From positions 1 through 64,000 of the forward strand of contig NZ_JAJDOP010000009.1 in assembly GCF_020595095.1 (NCBI RefSeq): a stretch of DNA of 64,000 nucleotides, read 5' to 3'. Positions 8,602-16,411 of the stretch are shown here, piece by piece. The translations under genes were made by a program, and so were the position numbers. How positions within the stretch are numbered: the first letter of the stretch is position 1; each line of letters begins with the position of its first letter. The notes beneath the pieces were generated by a model. It made no database searches. It was not told the DNA's origin and saw only the letters and a list, made by a program, of their open reading frames with translations. The stretch comes from Microvirga rosea (GTDB lineage Bacteria > Pseudomonadota > Alphaproteobacteria > Rhizobiales > Beijerinckiaceae).

Positions 8602-9015
8602 GATGAACTCTCAAGCGTTGTGGAGACCTTGTGAGGCCCTGTTCTTGACGCCGTTTGTACCACAATGGGGATCAAAGGGAGCCTCAAGGTTAACGGATGG
8701 TTAACGGGACGGGTTCTGCACCCATGTTCCCCTACGGCATGGATCTTGCATAATAACGGAACCGAAAGCGACAGATCGAGCGTGAGAAATCCTTGCCAAG
8801 CCCTTATCGATAAAGGCAGATGTGGCTCGACGCGCGCAAAGCTCAAGGGCGTCGGTCCCGAATGGGCGCCAATAGAAGACCGGGTTCTGGGTTCGCGCCT
8901 TAGAAGTCGGTCAATAATTTCCAGATATCGTTCCCGAAAGCGGCGGGGCGATTTTTTTGCAGTCCCGCGAGGTCAGTGCGGCCCGTGCGCCATTTCTTGG
9001 AGATGCTGAAGTTCC
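8602..9015. other. Intergenic region, 414 bp, between the FliO-like gene and cckA
   Basis: A divergent promoter region for a minus-strand gene starting at 8601 and a plus-strand gene starting at 9016. It contains the CtrA-type site at 8690-8704. No small gene or stable hairpin was found in the remainder, although a T-run lies at 8951-8957 shortly before cckA. Confidence 0.6.
8690..8704. promoter_or_regulatory. Putative CtrA binding site TTAA-N7-TTAA
   Basis: The sequence reads TTAA-CGGATGG-TTAA, an exact match to the full CtrA consensus known from Caulobacter and other alphaproteobacteria. It is 89 bp upstream of the FliO-like start codon and 312 bp upstream of cckA. CtrA classically activates flagellar genes, and CckA is the kinase at the head of the CtrA phosphorelay, so both neighbours are plausible targets. 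No matching -10/-35 was mapped. Confidence 0.6.
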
Positions 9016-11553
9016 ATGGCTCATCAAGGCGAGATGCCAAAGAGCGCAACGATCGACCGGTCCGACCGGCACGGCCATATCGGCTTGGTGCTGCTTCTGG
9101 CCGCCATTCTCGTGGGTGCGATTCTGGGCCTGCGCTTCCTCGAGGCGAACCAGGCCCAGCTCCTGATCCTCAGCCTTCTGGCGTTTTTCGCCATGGCGGG
9201 CGTGTTCTTCCTCTTCGCCTCGGCCATCGGTGTCATCCGCTTCTCGGGCCATACCGTCCGAAACGATATTACGCAGTCCATGATCGACACGTCCACCGAT
9301 GGGGTGCTGGTCGTCGAGGATGACGGGCGGGTCGTTTATGCCAACCAGGCCTACCTTGCTCTCTCCGGCTCGGCCGCCGGTGGAGACGTGCGGCCGGTGG
9401 AGCGGCTTTTCATCGGCACGCCCGAGGTATCGGAGGCCATCTACCGCCTTGCCCAGGCGGCGCGGGAGCATCGGACGGGAGCGGAAGAGATTCGCCTCTC
9501 GCCATCCCTCGACGGGGCGCAGGAATTCGGCTGGTACCGGGTGCGGGTGCGGACCCTGCCGCGCCCGGGGGGGCGGACGGCATCCCTCTGGTCCATCGCC
9601 GACGTGACCCATGAGCGCGAGCGGCAGGAGAACGTCTTCCAAGAGCTTCAGCACGCGATCGACTATCTAGATCACGCGCCGGCCGGATTCCTGTCCATCG
9701 ATCCGGACGGTCAGATCATCTACCTCAATGCCACGCTTGCATCCTGGTTGGACTATGACCTTGCTCAGGTCGGTTCGGGGGGCTTAAGCCTGGCGGATAT
9801 CGTGCCGCGCAACGTGGTGGCGATGATGACATCGTTCTCCGGGGAGGCGGGGGGCGTGCGCACCGAGACCTTCGATCTCGACCTGCGCCGCCGCAACGGG
9901 CAGTTTCTTCCCGTGCGCCTCTACCACCGCATCGCCTTCGGCCAGGACGGACGCATGGGGGCGTCCCGGACGCTCGTTCTCAACCGCTCGCCGGGGGTCG
10001 ACGTGGACGAGGGTCAGCGGGCGGCCGAGGTGCGCTTCGCGCGCTTCTTCAACAATACGCCGATCGCGATCGCGACCGTCAACCGTTCCGGTCAGATCGT
10101 TCAGGCGAACGCACCTTTCACGAAGCTGTTCGGGACTCTTCCGCGGGCAGCCGAGGCCGGGAAGGGGGCCTCCATCGCCGATGCGTTCCGCGACGGCGAA
10201 GGCACGCAAGTGGAGGCCGCCCTCAAGGCCGCCGCCGAAAACCGAAGCGATATCCAGCCCCTGGAACTGCATACGGGCGGCAGCAACGGCAGCTCAGTCC
10301 GGGTTTGGATCACCTCCGTGGACATGAGCGGCAACGATGGTGAGAGCGCCATTCTGTACGCCCTGGACACCACGGATTTCCGCAAGGTCGAGGAGCAGCT
10401 GGCCCAATCCCAGAAAATGAACGCGGTCGGCCAGCTTGCGGGCGGCGTGGCGCACGATTTCAACAACGTGCTGCAGGCGATCATCGGTTACAGCGACCTT
10501 CTGCTGGCCAACCATCGGCCGACCGATCCGTCCTTTCAGGACATCATGCAGATCAAGCAGAACGCCAATCGGGCTGCGAGCCTCGTGCGGCAGCTCCTGG
10601 CGTTTTCCCGGCGGCAGACGCTCAGGCCCGAGGTGCTCAACCTCAATGACCGGCTCTACGACCTGTCCATGCTGCTCAAGCGCCTGCTCGGCGAACGGGT
10701 GGAGCTCGATCTCAGCCACGGCCGCGACCTGTGGTTCGTGAAGGCGGATCTGAACCAGTTCGAACAAGTTGTCATGAACCTTGCGGTCAATGCCCGCGAT
10801 GCGATGCCGGACGGGGGGCGGCTGGCGATCCGAACCGCGAACATCGCCGCCGCCGAGGCCGCAGGGCGGAGTGTGAGCGGCATGCCGCCGGCGGATTACG
10901 TGGTTGTCGAGGTGACCGACACGGGCACTGGCATGTCGCCCGACATCATCGAGAAGATCTTCGAGCCCTTCTTCACCACCAAGGAAGTCGGAAAAGGGAC
11001 GGGCCTCGGCCTTTCGACGGTTTTCGGGATCGTCAAGCAGTCGGGCGGCTTCATCGACGTGGATTCGACGCTCGGACGTGGCACCACCTTCCGGATCTAT
11101 CTGCCGCGCCACATTCCCGAGGCGCAGGAGGTGCCCGAGGTCGCCAAGGACGAGACCGCCAAGAAGCCGGCTGCGGACATGACCGGGCAGGGGACCATCC
11201 TGCTCGTCGAGGACGAGGATCCGGTCCGTGCGGTCAACGCCCGGGCCCTGTCCGCCCGCGGCTACACGGTCCTGGAGGCCGCCTCCGGCGTCGAGGCGCT
11301 TCAGGTCATGGAGGAGCGGGGTGAACCGGTCGACCTCGTGGTGTCGGATGTGGTGATGCCGGAAATGGACGGTCCGACCCTGCTCGTGGAGCTGCGCCGC
11401 CTTTACCCGGGCCTGAAGGTGATCTTTGTCTCCGGATATGCGGAAGATGCGTTCCGCAAGAATTTGCCCGAAGGCGAAGAGTTCAACTTCCTCCCCAAGC
11501 CCTTCAGCCTGCGCCAATTGGTGGAAACCGTGAAACAGGTGATGGGGCGGTAA
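9016..11553 (+). CDS. cckA: Hybrid histidine kinase/response regulator, CckA-type cell-cycle kinase
   Basis: An 845-residue protein with two N-terminal membrane helices (about 21-41 and 49-74), three PAS-like regions (about 90-200, 215-330, 340-450), a HisKA domain with the CckA-type block [20 protein letters not shown] (His480), a HATPase domain (DTGTGMSP, then [11 protein letters not shown]) and a C-terminal receiver (about 727-842) with phosphoacceptor Asp778 in [12 protein letters not shown]. In alphaproteobacteria CckA sends phosphate through ChpT to CtrA and CpdR to control cell cycle and motility. ATG 9016 has GGAG 13 bp upstream; ATG 9034 (MPKSATIDR) with a closer GGCGAG is a realistic alternative. 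chpT, ctrA and divK are not in the window. Confidence 0.92.
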   Translation: MAHQGEMPKSATIDRSDRHGHIGLVLLLAAILVGAILGLRFLEANQAQLLILSLLAFFAMAGVFFLFASAIGVIRFSGHTVRNDITQSMIDTSTDGVLVVEDDGRVVYANQAYLALSGSAAGGDVRPVERLFIGTPEVSEAIYRLAQAAREHRTGAEEIRLSPSLDGAQEFGWYRVRVRTLPRPGGRTASLWSIADVTHERERQENVFQELQHAIDYLDHAPAGFLSIDPDGQIIYLNATLASWLDYDLAQVGSGGLSLADIVPRNVVAMMTSFSGEAGGVRTETFDLDLRRRNGQFLPVRLYHRIAFGQDGRMGASRTLVLNRSPGVDVDEGQRAAEVRFARFFNNTPIAIATVNRSGQIVQANAPFTKLFGTLPRAAEAGKGASIADAFRDGEGTQVEAALKAAAENRSDIQPLELHTGGSNGSSVRVWITSVDMSGNDGESAILYALDTTDFRKVEEQLAQSQKMNAVGQLAGGVAHDFNNVLQAIIGYSDLLLANHRPTDPSFQDIMQIKQNANRAASLVRQLLAFSRRQTLRPEVLNLNDRLYDLSMLLKRLLGERVELDLSHGRDLWFVKADLNQFEQVVMNLAVNARDAMPDGGRLAIRTANIAAAEAAGRSVSGMPPADYVVVEVTDTGTGMSPDIIEKIFEPFFTTKEVGKGTGLGLSTVFGIVKQSGGFIDVDSTLGRGTTFRIYLPRHIPEAQEVPEVAKDETAKKPAADMTGQGTILLVEDEDPVRAVNARALSARGYTVLEAASGVEALQVMEERGEPVDLVVSDVVMPEMDGPTLLVELRRLYPGLKVIFVSGYAEDAFRKNLPEGEEFNFLPKPFSLRQLVETVKQVMGR

Positions 11554-11587
11554 GAGTGCCGTCAGGATCTGCGGAAGGGGAGACGAG

Positions 11588-12748
11588 CTAGTCCACGATG
11601 ATATGGGGAACGAAGCGCGACAGGTTCATCGTAATCGCGGAGCGATCCTCACGCAGGCCGATACCGCAAGCTTCGTCGCCGACGATCCAGCTTCCGATAA
11701 CGGCATGGCCATGTTCGCTTCGAAAAAGATCCGTTGCAGCTTGGCGGATCCAGGGGCCGTTGTCGTAGGGACCATCGACCGCTTCAACTGCGGCGCCGTC
11801 GCGATGCAACGTGATGTTCGCTCCTTCTCGGGAAAAGAGCGGTTTGCGTGCATAGCTCGTCATGCTGCCGCTACGCGGATCGTCCTCGAAATAGGCCTCG
11901 AGCAGATTGGGATGTCCGGGATGCCTTTCCCACAACAACGGCAGAATGGCCTTTGTGGAGAGCATGGCTTTCCATGCCGGTTCGATCATCTGTGTTCCTG
12001 AGCGCGGGATCTTGGGGCCGAACTCGTCGTCGAAAAACCACTCCCAAGGATAAAGGTTCGACAAGGTGTCGATGACCAGATCCTCCTTGTCGGTGAAGCG
12101 ATCCATGAGATCGCAGCCGATATCCGTGATGTCGATGAACTTCACCGCGTGGCCGGCCTGGCTGGCGCAGTCCATCATGTAGGACAGAGTTCCGGAATCC
12201 TCGATATCCGAGCCATAGCCTGCAAAATGCATGATGGAGCGCTTGGCGAGGCGGTCATAGGCGTCGATCAGCTTTTCCTGGATGGAGTTGAACTGATCCG
12301 CCCCTGGAGGGACGATGCCCAGGGATTTGGCGTCCTGCATCCACATCCACTGGAAGAAGGCCGCCTCATAAAGTCCCGTTGGAGTATCCGCGTTGTATTC
12401 CAGCAGCTTCGCGGGTCCGGCTCCCGTGTAGGCCAGATCGAAACGGCCGAAGATGGTCGGGTCGCGCCGCCGCCAGGATTCCGAGACGTAATCACGAAAA
12501 GCCTCTGGGACGCCCAGCAGGTCGAGAAGCCGTTCGTCGCGGGAGGCCTGATCCGCCAGCTCGAGACACATCGCATGAAGCTCGGTGCTCGGCGCCTCAA
12601 GATCGTGCTCGATCTGGTCGAGGGTAAAAGCAAAGCATGCGCTTTCATCCCAATAGAGCTGTCCGTACATATGGGTGAAATGAAAGCCGTAAGCTTTCGC
12701 CTTTGCTTCCCAGTCGGGGCGCGGACAAACACTGAGCCTGCGCATCAC
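11588..12748 (-). CDS. Glutathionylspermidine synthase-like ATP-grasp protein (YjfC/YgiC family)
   Basis: A 386-residue protein matching the synthetase half of glutathionylspermidine synthase: N-terminal RPDWEAKAKAYGFHFT, the motif LEYNADTPTGLYEA, and C-terminal blocks including TSYARKPLFSREG and IGSWIVGDEACGIGLRED. The family joins the carboxylate of a peptide to an amine using ATP. The amidase half of the bifunctional E. coli Gsp enzyme is absent, as in YjfC and YgiC, whose substrates are not firmly established. The start overlaps the stop of the DUF1190 gene by 4 bp (ATGA), so the two are coupled. It is the last gene of a three-gene operon and ends 32 bp from the end of cckA. Confidence 0.85.
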   Translation of the reverse strand: MMRRLSVCPRPDWEAKAKAYGFHFTHMYGQLYWDESACFAFTLDQIEHDLEAPSTELHAMCLELADQASRDERLLDLLGVPEAFRDYVSESWRRRDPTIFGRFDLAYTGAGPAKLLEYNADTPTGLYEAAFFQWMWMQDAKSLGIVPPGADQFNSIQEKLIDAYDRLAKRSIMHFAGYGSDIEDSGTLSYMMDCASQAGHAVKFIDITDIGCDLMDRFTDKEDLVIDTLSNLYPWEWFFDDEFGPKIPRSGTQMIEPAWKAMLSTKAILPLLWERHPGHPNLLEAYFEDDPRSGSMTSYARKPLFSREGANITLHRDGAAVEAVDGPYDNGPWIRQAATDLFRSEHGHAVIGSWIVGDEACGIGLREDRSAITMNLSRFVPHIIVD

Positions 12749-13302
12749 CCGCCGCCGGCAAAGGACCGTCCGCCAAAGCCGCTCCGTGCGAAGGTATGGG
12801 TCCGGACATTGGGCGGGTTCGACGAGAACTTCGACGTTCTCAGCTCAGATGATCGCCAGTAGCCTTCGGCATGCTTCTGCGAATGATAAAGCGGACTTCC
12901 GTGGTATGTGCCTCCATTGTAGCGATAGCCGCCTCCACCGCCTCCGCCGCCTCCCGCGTTTTCGTTCTCGCGCCTCTCCCCTTGAGATTTTCCGATCATG
13001 TAACCCGCCATCAGGGGCAGAAAGACATGCCTCATGCTGCCGTCGCTTCCCACGGTGTTGAAGCCGGCGCATTGATCAACATCGATCTGAGCGCGGCACT
13101 CGGCTTCCGAACCGAAGGCAGGAGAGGATTTCAGGTGCTCCGCCAGTGCCTCGTTGTATGCGGACTGGCAAAGCGCCACAGGCTTGCCGTACTGAGTGCA
13201 CTCGGTGACAGAAGTGAAGCTTTGGGGCGCTTCCGAGCATTGGGCGAGGGTAGCGCTTGCACCCATCATCAGAGTCAGACGCAGCGATTTGGAGCTTTTC
13301 AT
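12745..13302 (-). CDS. DUF1190 family lipoprotein (YgiB/YjfM-like)
   Basis: A 185-residue protein with a hydrophobic N-terminus ending in a lipobox-like LAQC (Cys22), so probably a lipoprotein. The family body follows: VTECTQYGKPVALCQSAYNEAL, then FGSEAECRAQIDVDQCAGF, then FLPLMAGYMIG. After residue about 120 it is glycine-rich (a run of Gly, then aromatic and Gly/Ser residues to the C-terminus). E. coli YgiB and YjfM carry the same domain and are likewise encoded beside a glutathionylspermidine-synthase-like gene. The start is 16 bp after the DUF350 stop and the stop overlaps the ATP-grasp start. Molecular function is unknown. Confidence 0.85.
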   Translation of the reverse strand: MKSSKSLRLTLMMGASATLAQCSEAPQSFTSVTECTQYGKPVALCQSAYNEALAEHLKSSPAFGSEAECRAQIDVDQCAGFNTVGSDGSMRHVFLPLMAGYMIGKSQGERRENENAGGGGGGGGGYRYNGGTYHGSPLYHSQKHAEGYWRSSELRTSKFSSNPPNVRTHTFARSGFGGRSFAGGG

Positions 13303-13318
13303 AAGGCGCCTCGACCGA

Positions 13319-13723
13319 TTATGGCGTCATGCTTGCCGCGTTGATGAGCCCAAACGCGAGCGCCAGCCCCCCAAGAAGAACCCCGGCCCCGAGATCGTTC
13401 GCTGTGATGCGTTTCGAAATGTCAGGAATCAGAAACCGCGTGACGCCATAGGCCAGGATCTGAACCACTGCGGCGATGGACGCCCAGATGATAAAATCCC
13501 AGAGATTCGCACTCGACCTCATGGCCGCGGTCAGAGGAATGACATAGCCGAAGATGGCACCCAGAAAGGCCGGGACGGCGGCGGTGCAGCCGGCTCTAAT
13601 AAGACTGAATTCCCGGTGGGGGGTGATGAGGGTATAGACGGCCCCGAATGCTCCGACCATGGCCAGAGCCGTGGCCAGATAAGCCGCGATGGCCGTTAGC
13701 CCTGCGAGGGACGAAGAGAACAT
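13319..13723 (-). CDS. DUF350 family inner-membrane protein (YjfL-like)
   Basis: A 134-residue protein with about four membrane helices (for example AAYLATALAMVGAFGAVYTLI and LGAGVLLGGLALAFGLINAA) and the short polar motif SLIRAGCTAAVPAFLGAIFGYVIPL, typical of DUF350 proteins. In E. coli the DUF350 protein YjfL is encoded with YjfM (DUF1190) and YjfC (ATP-grasp), the same trio as here and in the same order. ATG 13723 is chosen because a GGAG lies 6 bp upstream; a TTG at 13774 would add 17 residues. First gene of the operon, transcribed away from recA. Confidence 0.8.
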   Translation of the reverse strand: MFSSSLAGLTAIAAYLATALAMVGAFGAVYTLITPHREFSLIRAGCTAAVPAFLGAIFGYVIPLTAAMRSSANLWDFIIWASIAAVVQILAYGVTRFLIPDISKRITANDLGAGVLLGGLALAFGLINAASMTP

Positions 13724-13894
13724 CGGGATCTCCGGGGACGTTAAGGATGAAGGTGTAACTGTCGGTTGCTGCAACTTTATTATTCATTCTGCGGCGGGGC
13801 CAGCAAGGTCTGGGCGATGGAATTTTCAGACAATCACAGGAAAACAGCAAAGCTTGTTCAAAACCCCCTCTAGTGGCCCTCTGGATTGCTCCCG

Positions 13895-13909
13895 GAACAA
13901 AAAACGAAC
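13895..13909. promoter_or_regulatory. LexA (SOS) box GAAC-N7-GAAC upstream of recA
   Basis: The sequence GAAC-AAAAAAC-GAAC is an exact match to the alphaproteobacterial LexA box (GTTC-N7-GTTC on the other strand). It directly abuts the proposed recA -35 element at 13910, so bound LexA should block RNA polymerase. A further GAAC occurs at 13920-13923 inside the promoter spacer. Confidence 0.85.
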
Positions 13910-13938
13910 TTGCTTTTGAGAACAAAAAGGGTACATAT
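13910..13938 (+). promoter_or_regulatory. Probable recA promoter
   Basis: A TTGCTT (13910-13915) is followed after 17 bp by ACATAT (13933-13938), a plausible sigma-70 type pair about 60 bp before the recA ATG and immediately beside the LexA box. The -10 could also be read as TACATA one base earlier. Confidence 0.6.
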
Positions 13939-13996
13939 ATTCCCTCAACACCGCGTTGAGATTCAGTCCCCCTCCGTGCCATAAGGATTCGTGGTC

Positions 13997-15088
13997 ATGT
14001 CGCAGTCTTCTCTGAGACTGGTGGAAAGCTCATCAATGGATAAAGATAAGTCGAAAGCTCTCGACGCGGCGCTCTCCCAAATCGAACGCGCCTTCGGCAA
14101 GGGTTCGATCATGCGGCTCGGCAAGGGCCAGCAGCCGGTGGAAATCGAGACTGTGTCGACCGGGTCTCTGGGTCTGGACATCGCTCTGGGTGTCGGCGGC
14201 CTGCCGCGCGGTCGTATCATCGAGATCTACGGGCCGGAATCGTCGGGTAAGACGACGCTTGCCCTGCACACCATCGCGGAAGCCCAGAAGAAGGGTGGCG
14301 TCTGCGCCTTCGTGGATGCCGAGCATGCCCTCGATCCGGTTTATGCCCGCAAGCTCGGGGTCAACCTCGACGACCTGCTGATCTCGCAGCCCGATACGGG
14401 CGAGCAGGCCCTCGAAATCGCCGACACCCTGGTCCGCTCCGGCGCGGTGGACGTACTGGTCATCGACTCGGTGGCGGCTCTGACCCCCAAGGCCGAGCTC
14501 GACGGCGAAATGGGCGAGGTCCAGCCGGGCCTCCAGGCCCGCCTCATGAGCCAGGCCCTGCGCAAGCTCACCGGTTCGATCTCGCGCTCGAACACGATGG
14601 TGATCTTCATCAACCAGATCCGCATGAAGATCGGCGTCATGTACGGCTCGCCGGAAACGACGACGGGCGGCAACGCGCTCAAGTTCTACGCCTCGGTCCG
14701 TCTCGACATCCGCCGCGTTTCGACCCTGAAGGACCGTGATGATCCGATCGGCAATCAGGTGCGCGTCAAGGTCGTCAAGAACAAGGTCGCTCCTCCGTTC
14801 AAGCAGGTCGAGTTCGACATCATGTTCGGCGAGGGCGTTTCAAAGGTCGGCGAATTGGTCGATCTCGGTGTCAAGGCCGGAATCGTCGAGAAGTCCGGTG
14901 CCTGGTTCTCCTATGACAGCCAGCGCCTCGGCCAGGGCCGCGAGAATGCCAAGCAGTTCCTGCGCGACAATCCCGAGGTCGCCGGCAAGATCGAGGCTCT
15001 CATCCGCCAGAATGCCGGCCTCCTGGCCGATCGCATCCTGGAGCAGGCGACCCCGACTGCCGAGGATCTCGACGAAGGCGCCGCATAA
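13997..15088 (+). CDS. recA: Recombinase RecA
   Basis: A 363-residue RecA. The Walker A motif GPESSGKT is at residues 79-86 and Walker [11 protein letters not shown] follows; the L1/L2 region ([26 protein letters not shown], here split for length by its ends MSQALRKL and FINQIR) and [19 protein letters not shown] are intact. RecA forms filaments on single-stranded DNA for homologous recombination and triggers LexA self-cleavage. ATG 13997 is preferred over GTG 13991 because AAGGA at 13983-13987 is well spaced for the ATG and too close for the GTG. SOS control is supported by the LexA box upstream, and an intrinsic terminator follows. Confidence 0.98.
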   Translation: MSQSSLRLVESSSMDKDKSKALDAALSQIERAFGKGSIMRLGKGQQPVEIETVSTGSLGLDIALGVGGLPRGRIIEIYGPESSGKTTLALHTIAEAQKKGGVCAFVDAEHALDPVYARKLGVNLDDLLISQPDTGEQALEIADTLVRSGAVDVLVIDSVAALTPKAELDGEMGEVQPGLQARLMSQALRKLTGSISRSNTMVIFINQIRMKIGVMYGSPETTTGGNALKFYASVRLDIRRVSTLKDRDDPIGNQVRVKVVKNKVAPPFKQVEFDIMFGEGVSKVGELVDLGVKAGIVEKSGAWFSYDSQRLGQGRENAKQFLRDNPEVAGKIEALIRQNAGLLADRILEQATPTAEDLDEGAA

Positions 15089-15119
15089 GGTTTTGCTCTC
15101 CTTCAAGGGCAAAGGAAGG

Positions 15120-15150
15120 GCCGTCGCGAGAGATCGCGGCGGCTTTTCTC
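15120..15150 (+). terminator. Intrinsic terminator of recA
   Basis: A 10-bp stem GCCGTCGCGA / TCGCGGCGGC with a GAGA loop and one G-T wobble, followed by TTTTCT, 31 bp after the recA stop. Confidence 0.85.
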
Positions 15151-15169
15151 ATGTTCCGGCTTGTTGGTC

Positions 15170-15781
15170 TCAGTACCCGACCGTGAAGCGCTGTCGAATG
15201 TGCTCAGGATTTTCGATCTCGTCGAGCAGCGCAATCGCGTAATCTTCCGCGGAGATATGACTTTTGCCGGCACCATCCGTGAGAAGCTGGTCGGTGCCTC
15301 TCCGGAAACGGCCGGTGCGTTCGCCCGGCATGAACAGGGCCGAAGGAGACAGGAAGGTCCAGTCCAGATCGGCGGCTTGCTTCTTCAGGGTTTCGAGAAA
15401 CGCCCGACCGCCGAGAGCTTCCGGTTTCCATTCCTCGTGGAATTCCGGCGTATCGACCAGCTGCACGCCCGGCGCCACTTCGAGGCTGCCCGCGCCGCCG
15501 ACAACCACCAGGCGCTTCACCCCGGCCGCCCGAGCCGGCTCGAGCACCGCCTCGGGCGGCACGATGCTGAAATGCACAGCGCTGACCAGCACGTCGTGAC
15601 CCCGCAGGAGATCTGACAGCCCCGCTGCCAGAGCATCGCCCTTCCGAAGCGTCAGTCGATCCTGAGGGGGCAGCTTTTCAGGGTTCCGGGCAATCCCGGT
15701 GACCTCGTGGCCCCGGCGCAGAGCCTCGGCGACAATACGGGATCCAGCCATACCGGTAGCTCCCAGGACAGCGATTTTCAT
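15170..15781 (-). CDS. NAD(P)-dependent oxidoreductase, atypical short-chain/NmrA-like family
   Basis: A 203-residue protein with an N-terminal Rossmann motif VLGATGMAGSRIVAEALRRG, then VVVGGAGSLEV and a C-terminal HISAEDYAIALLDEIE block typical of YwnB/NAD(P)-binding NmrA-like proteins. Members bind NAD(P)H and are often annotated as quinone- or flavin-reductase-like, but the substrate cannot be read from sequence. It lies back to back with an HxlR regulator over a 101-bp interval containing a perfect inverted repeat, a common arrangement in which the regulator represses the oxidoreductase. Confidence 0.8.
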   Translation of the reverse strand: MKIAVLGATGMAGSRIVAEALRRGHEVTGIARNPEKLPPQDRLTLRKGDALAAGLSDLLRGHDVLVSAVHFSIVPPEAVLEPARAAGVKRLVVVGGAGSLEVAPGVQLVDTPEFHEEWKPEALGGRAFLETLKKQAADLDWTFLSPSALFMPGERTGRFRRGTDQLLTDGAGKSHISAEDYAIALLDEIENPEHIRQRFTVGY

Positions 15782-15800
15782 GAGGTCATGCCTTGTGATG

Positions 15801-15815
15801 GTTACGATGCGTAAC
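15801..15815. promoter_or_regulatory. Putative HxlR operator, inverted repeat GTTAC-N5-GTAAC
   Basis: The perfect 5-bp inverted repeat GTTAC-GATGC-GTAAC lies 19 bp from the oxidoreductase start and 67 bp from the HxlR start, in the shared promoter region. HxlR regulators bind short dyads of this kind. Assignment is by position and symmetry only. Confidence 0.5.
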
Positions 15816-15827
15816 TATCAGCACAAC

Positions 15828-15857
15828 TTGAACCTAGTTTGAAGAACGCACTATACT
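15828..15857 (+). promoter_or_regulatory. Probable promoter of the HxlR gene
   Basis: TTGAAC (15828-15833) and TATACT (15852-15857) are separated by 18 bp, about 25 bp upstream of the regulator start codon, a good match to a sigma-70 promoter. Confidence 0.6.
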
Positions 15858-15882
15858 CTTCCTAAGGAACACCGGAGGTACC

Positions 15883-16275
15883 GTGACCCCCTTGACCCAG
15901 GCCGATCTGACCAAGCCTTGCCCCACCCGGGAACTCCTCGACCGGATCGGGGATGCTTGGAGCGTGCTTGTGGTGCTCAACCTGCAGATGGGCCCATGCC
16001 GCTTCAATCAGCTTCGGCGCCAGGTCGGACAGATCTCCCAGCGCATGCTGACCGTGACCCTTCGGCATCTGGAGCGGGACGGGATCGTCAGCCGCACGGT
16101 GTTTCCGACAAACCCGCCGCAAGTCCAATACGCCCTCACACCGCTTGGTCAGTCCTTGGCCGAGGTCGTGGTTGTTCTCCATCGTTGGGCGACGGCGAAC
16201 CAGGGTTCCGTCGACGCGGCGCGAAAGCTCTTTGACGAGCCGGTCGGAGCCGGAATTCAGATCCGGGCCGCCTGA
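15883..16275 (+). CDS. HxlR family winged-helix transcriptional regulator
   Basis: A 130-residue HxlR protein: CPTRELLDRIGDAWSVLVV at the N-terminus, then RFNQLRRQVGQISQRMLTVTLRHLERDGIVSR for the recognition helix and wing. Cys13 before the first helix is at the position used for thiol or quinone sensing in some HxlR members (YodB type), so redox control is possible. GTG start with GGAGG 4 bp upstream. Divergent from the NAD(P)-dependent oxidoreductase, its likely target, with an inverted repeat between them. Confidence 0.9.
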   Translation: MTPLTQADLTKPCPTRELLDRIGDAWSVLVVLNLQMGPCRFNQLRRQVGQISQRMLTVTLRHLERDGIVSRTVFPTNPPQVQYALTPLGQSLAEVVVVLHRWATANQGSVDAARKLFDEPVGAGIQIRAA

Positions 16276-16411
16276 AGCGGAAGCGCTGCGCCTAAACAGG
16301 CGATTCCCGCCGAAAGTGCCCCAACCGTGCCTCGACAGCGGGACAGCCTGCGTCTAAAACCGGCCACCATCCTTAATTTTCGGGCTTTGCCCTTACCGAG
16401 CTTTGAATTTC

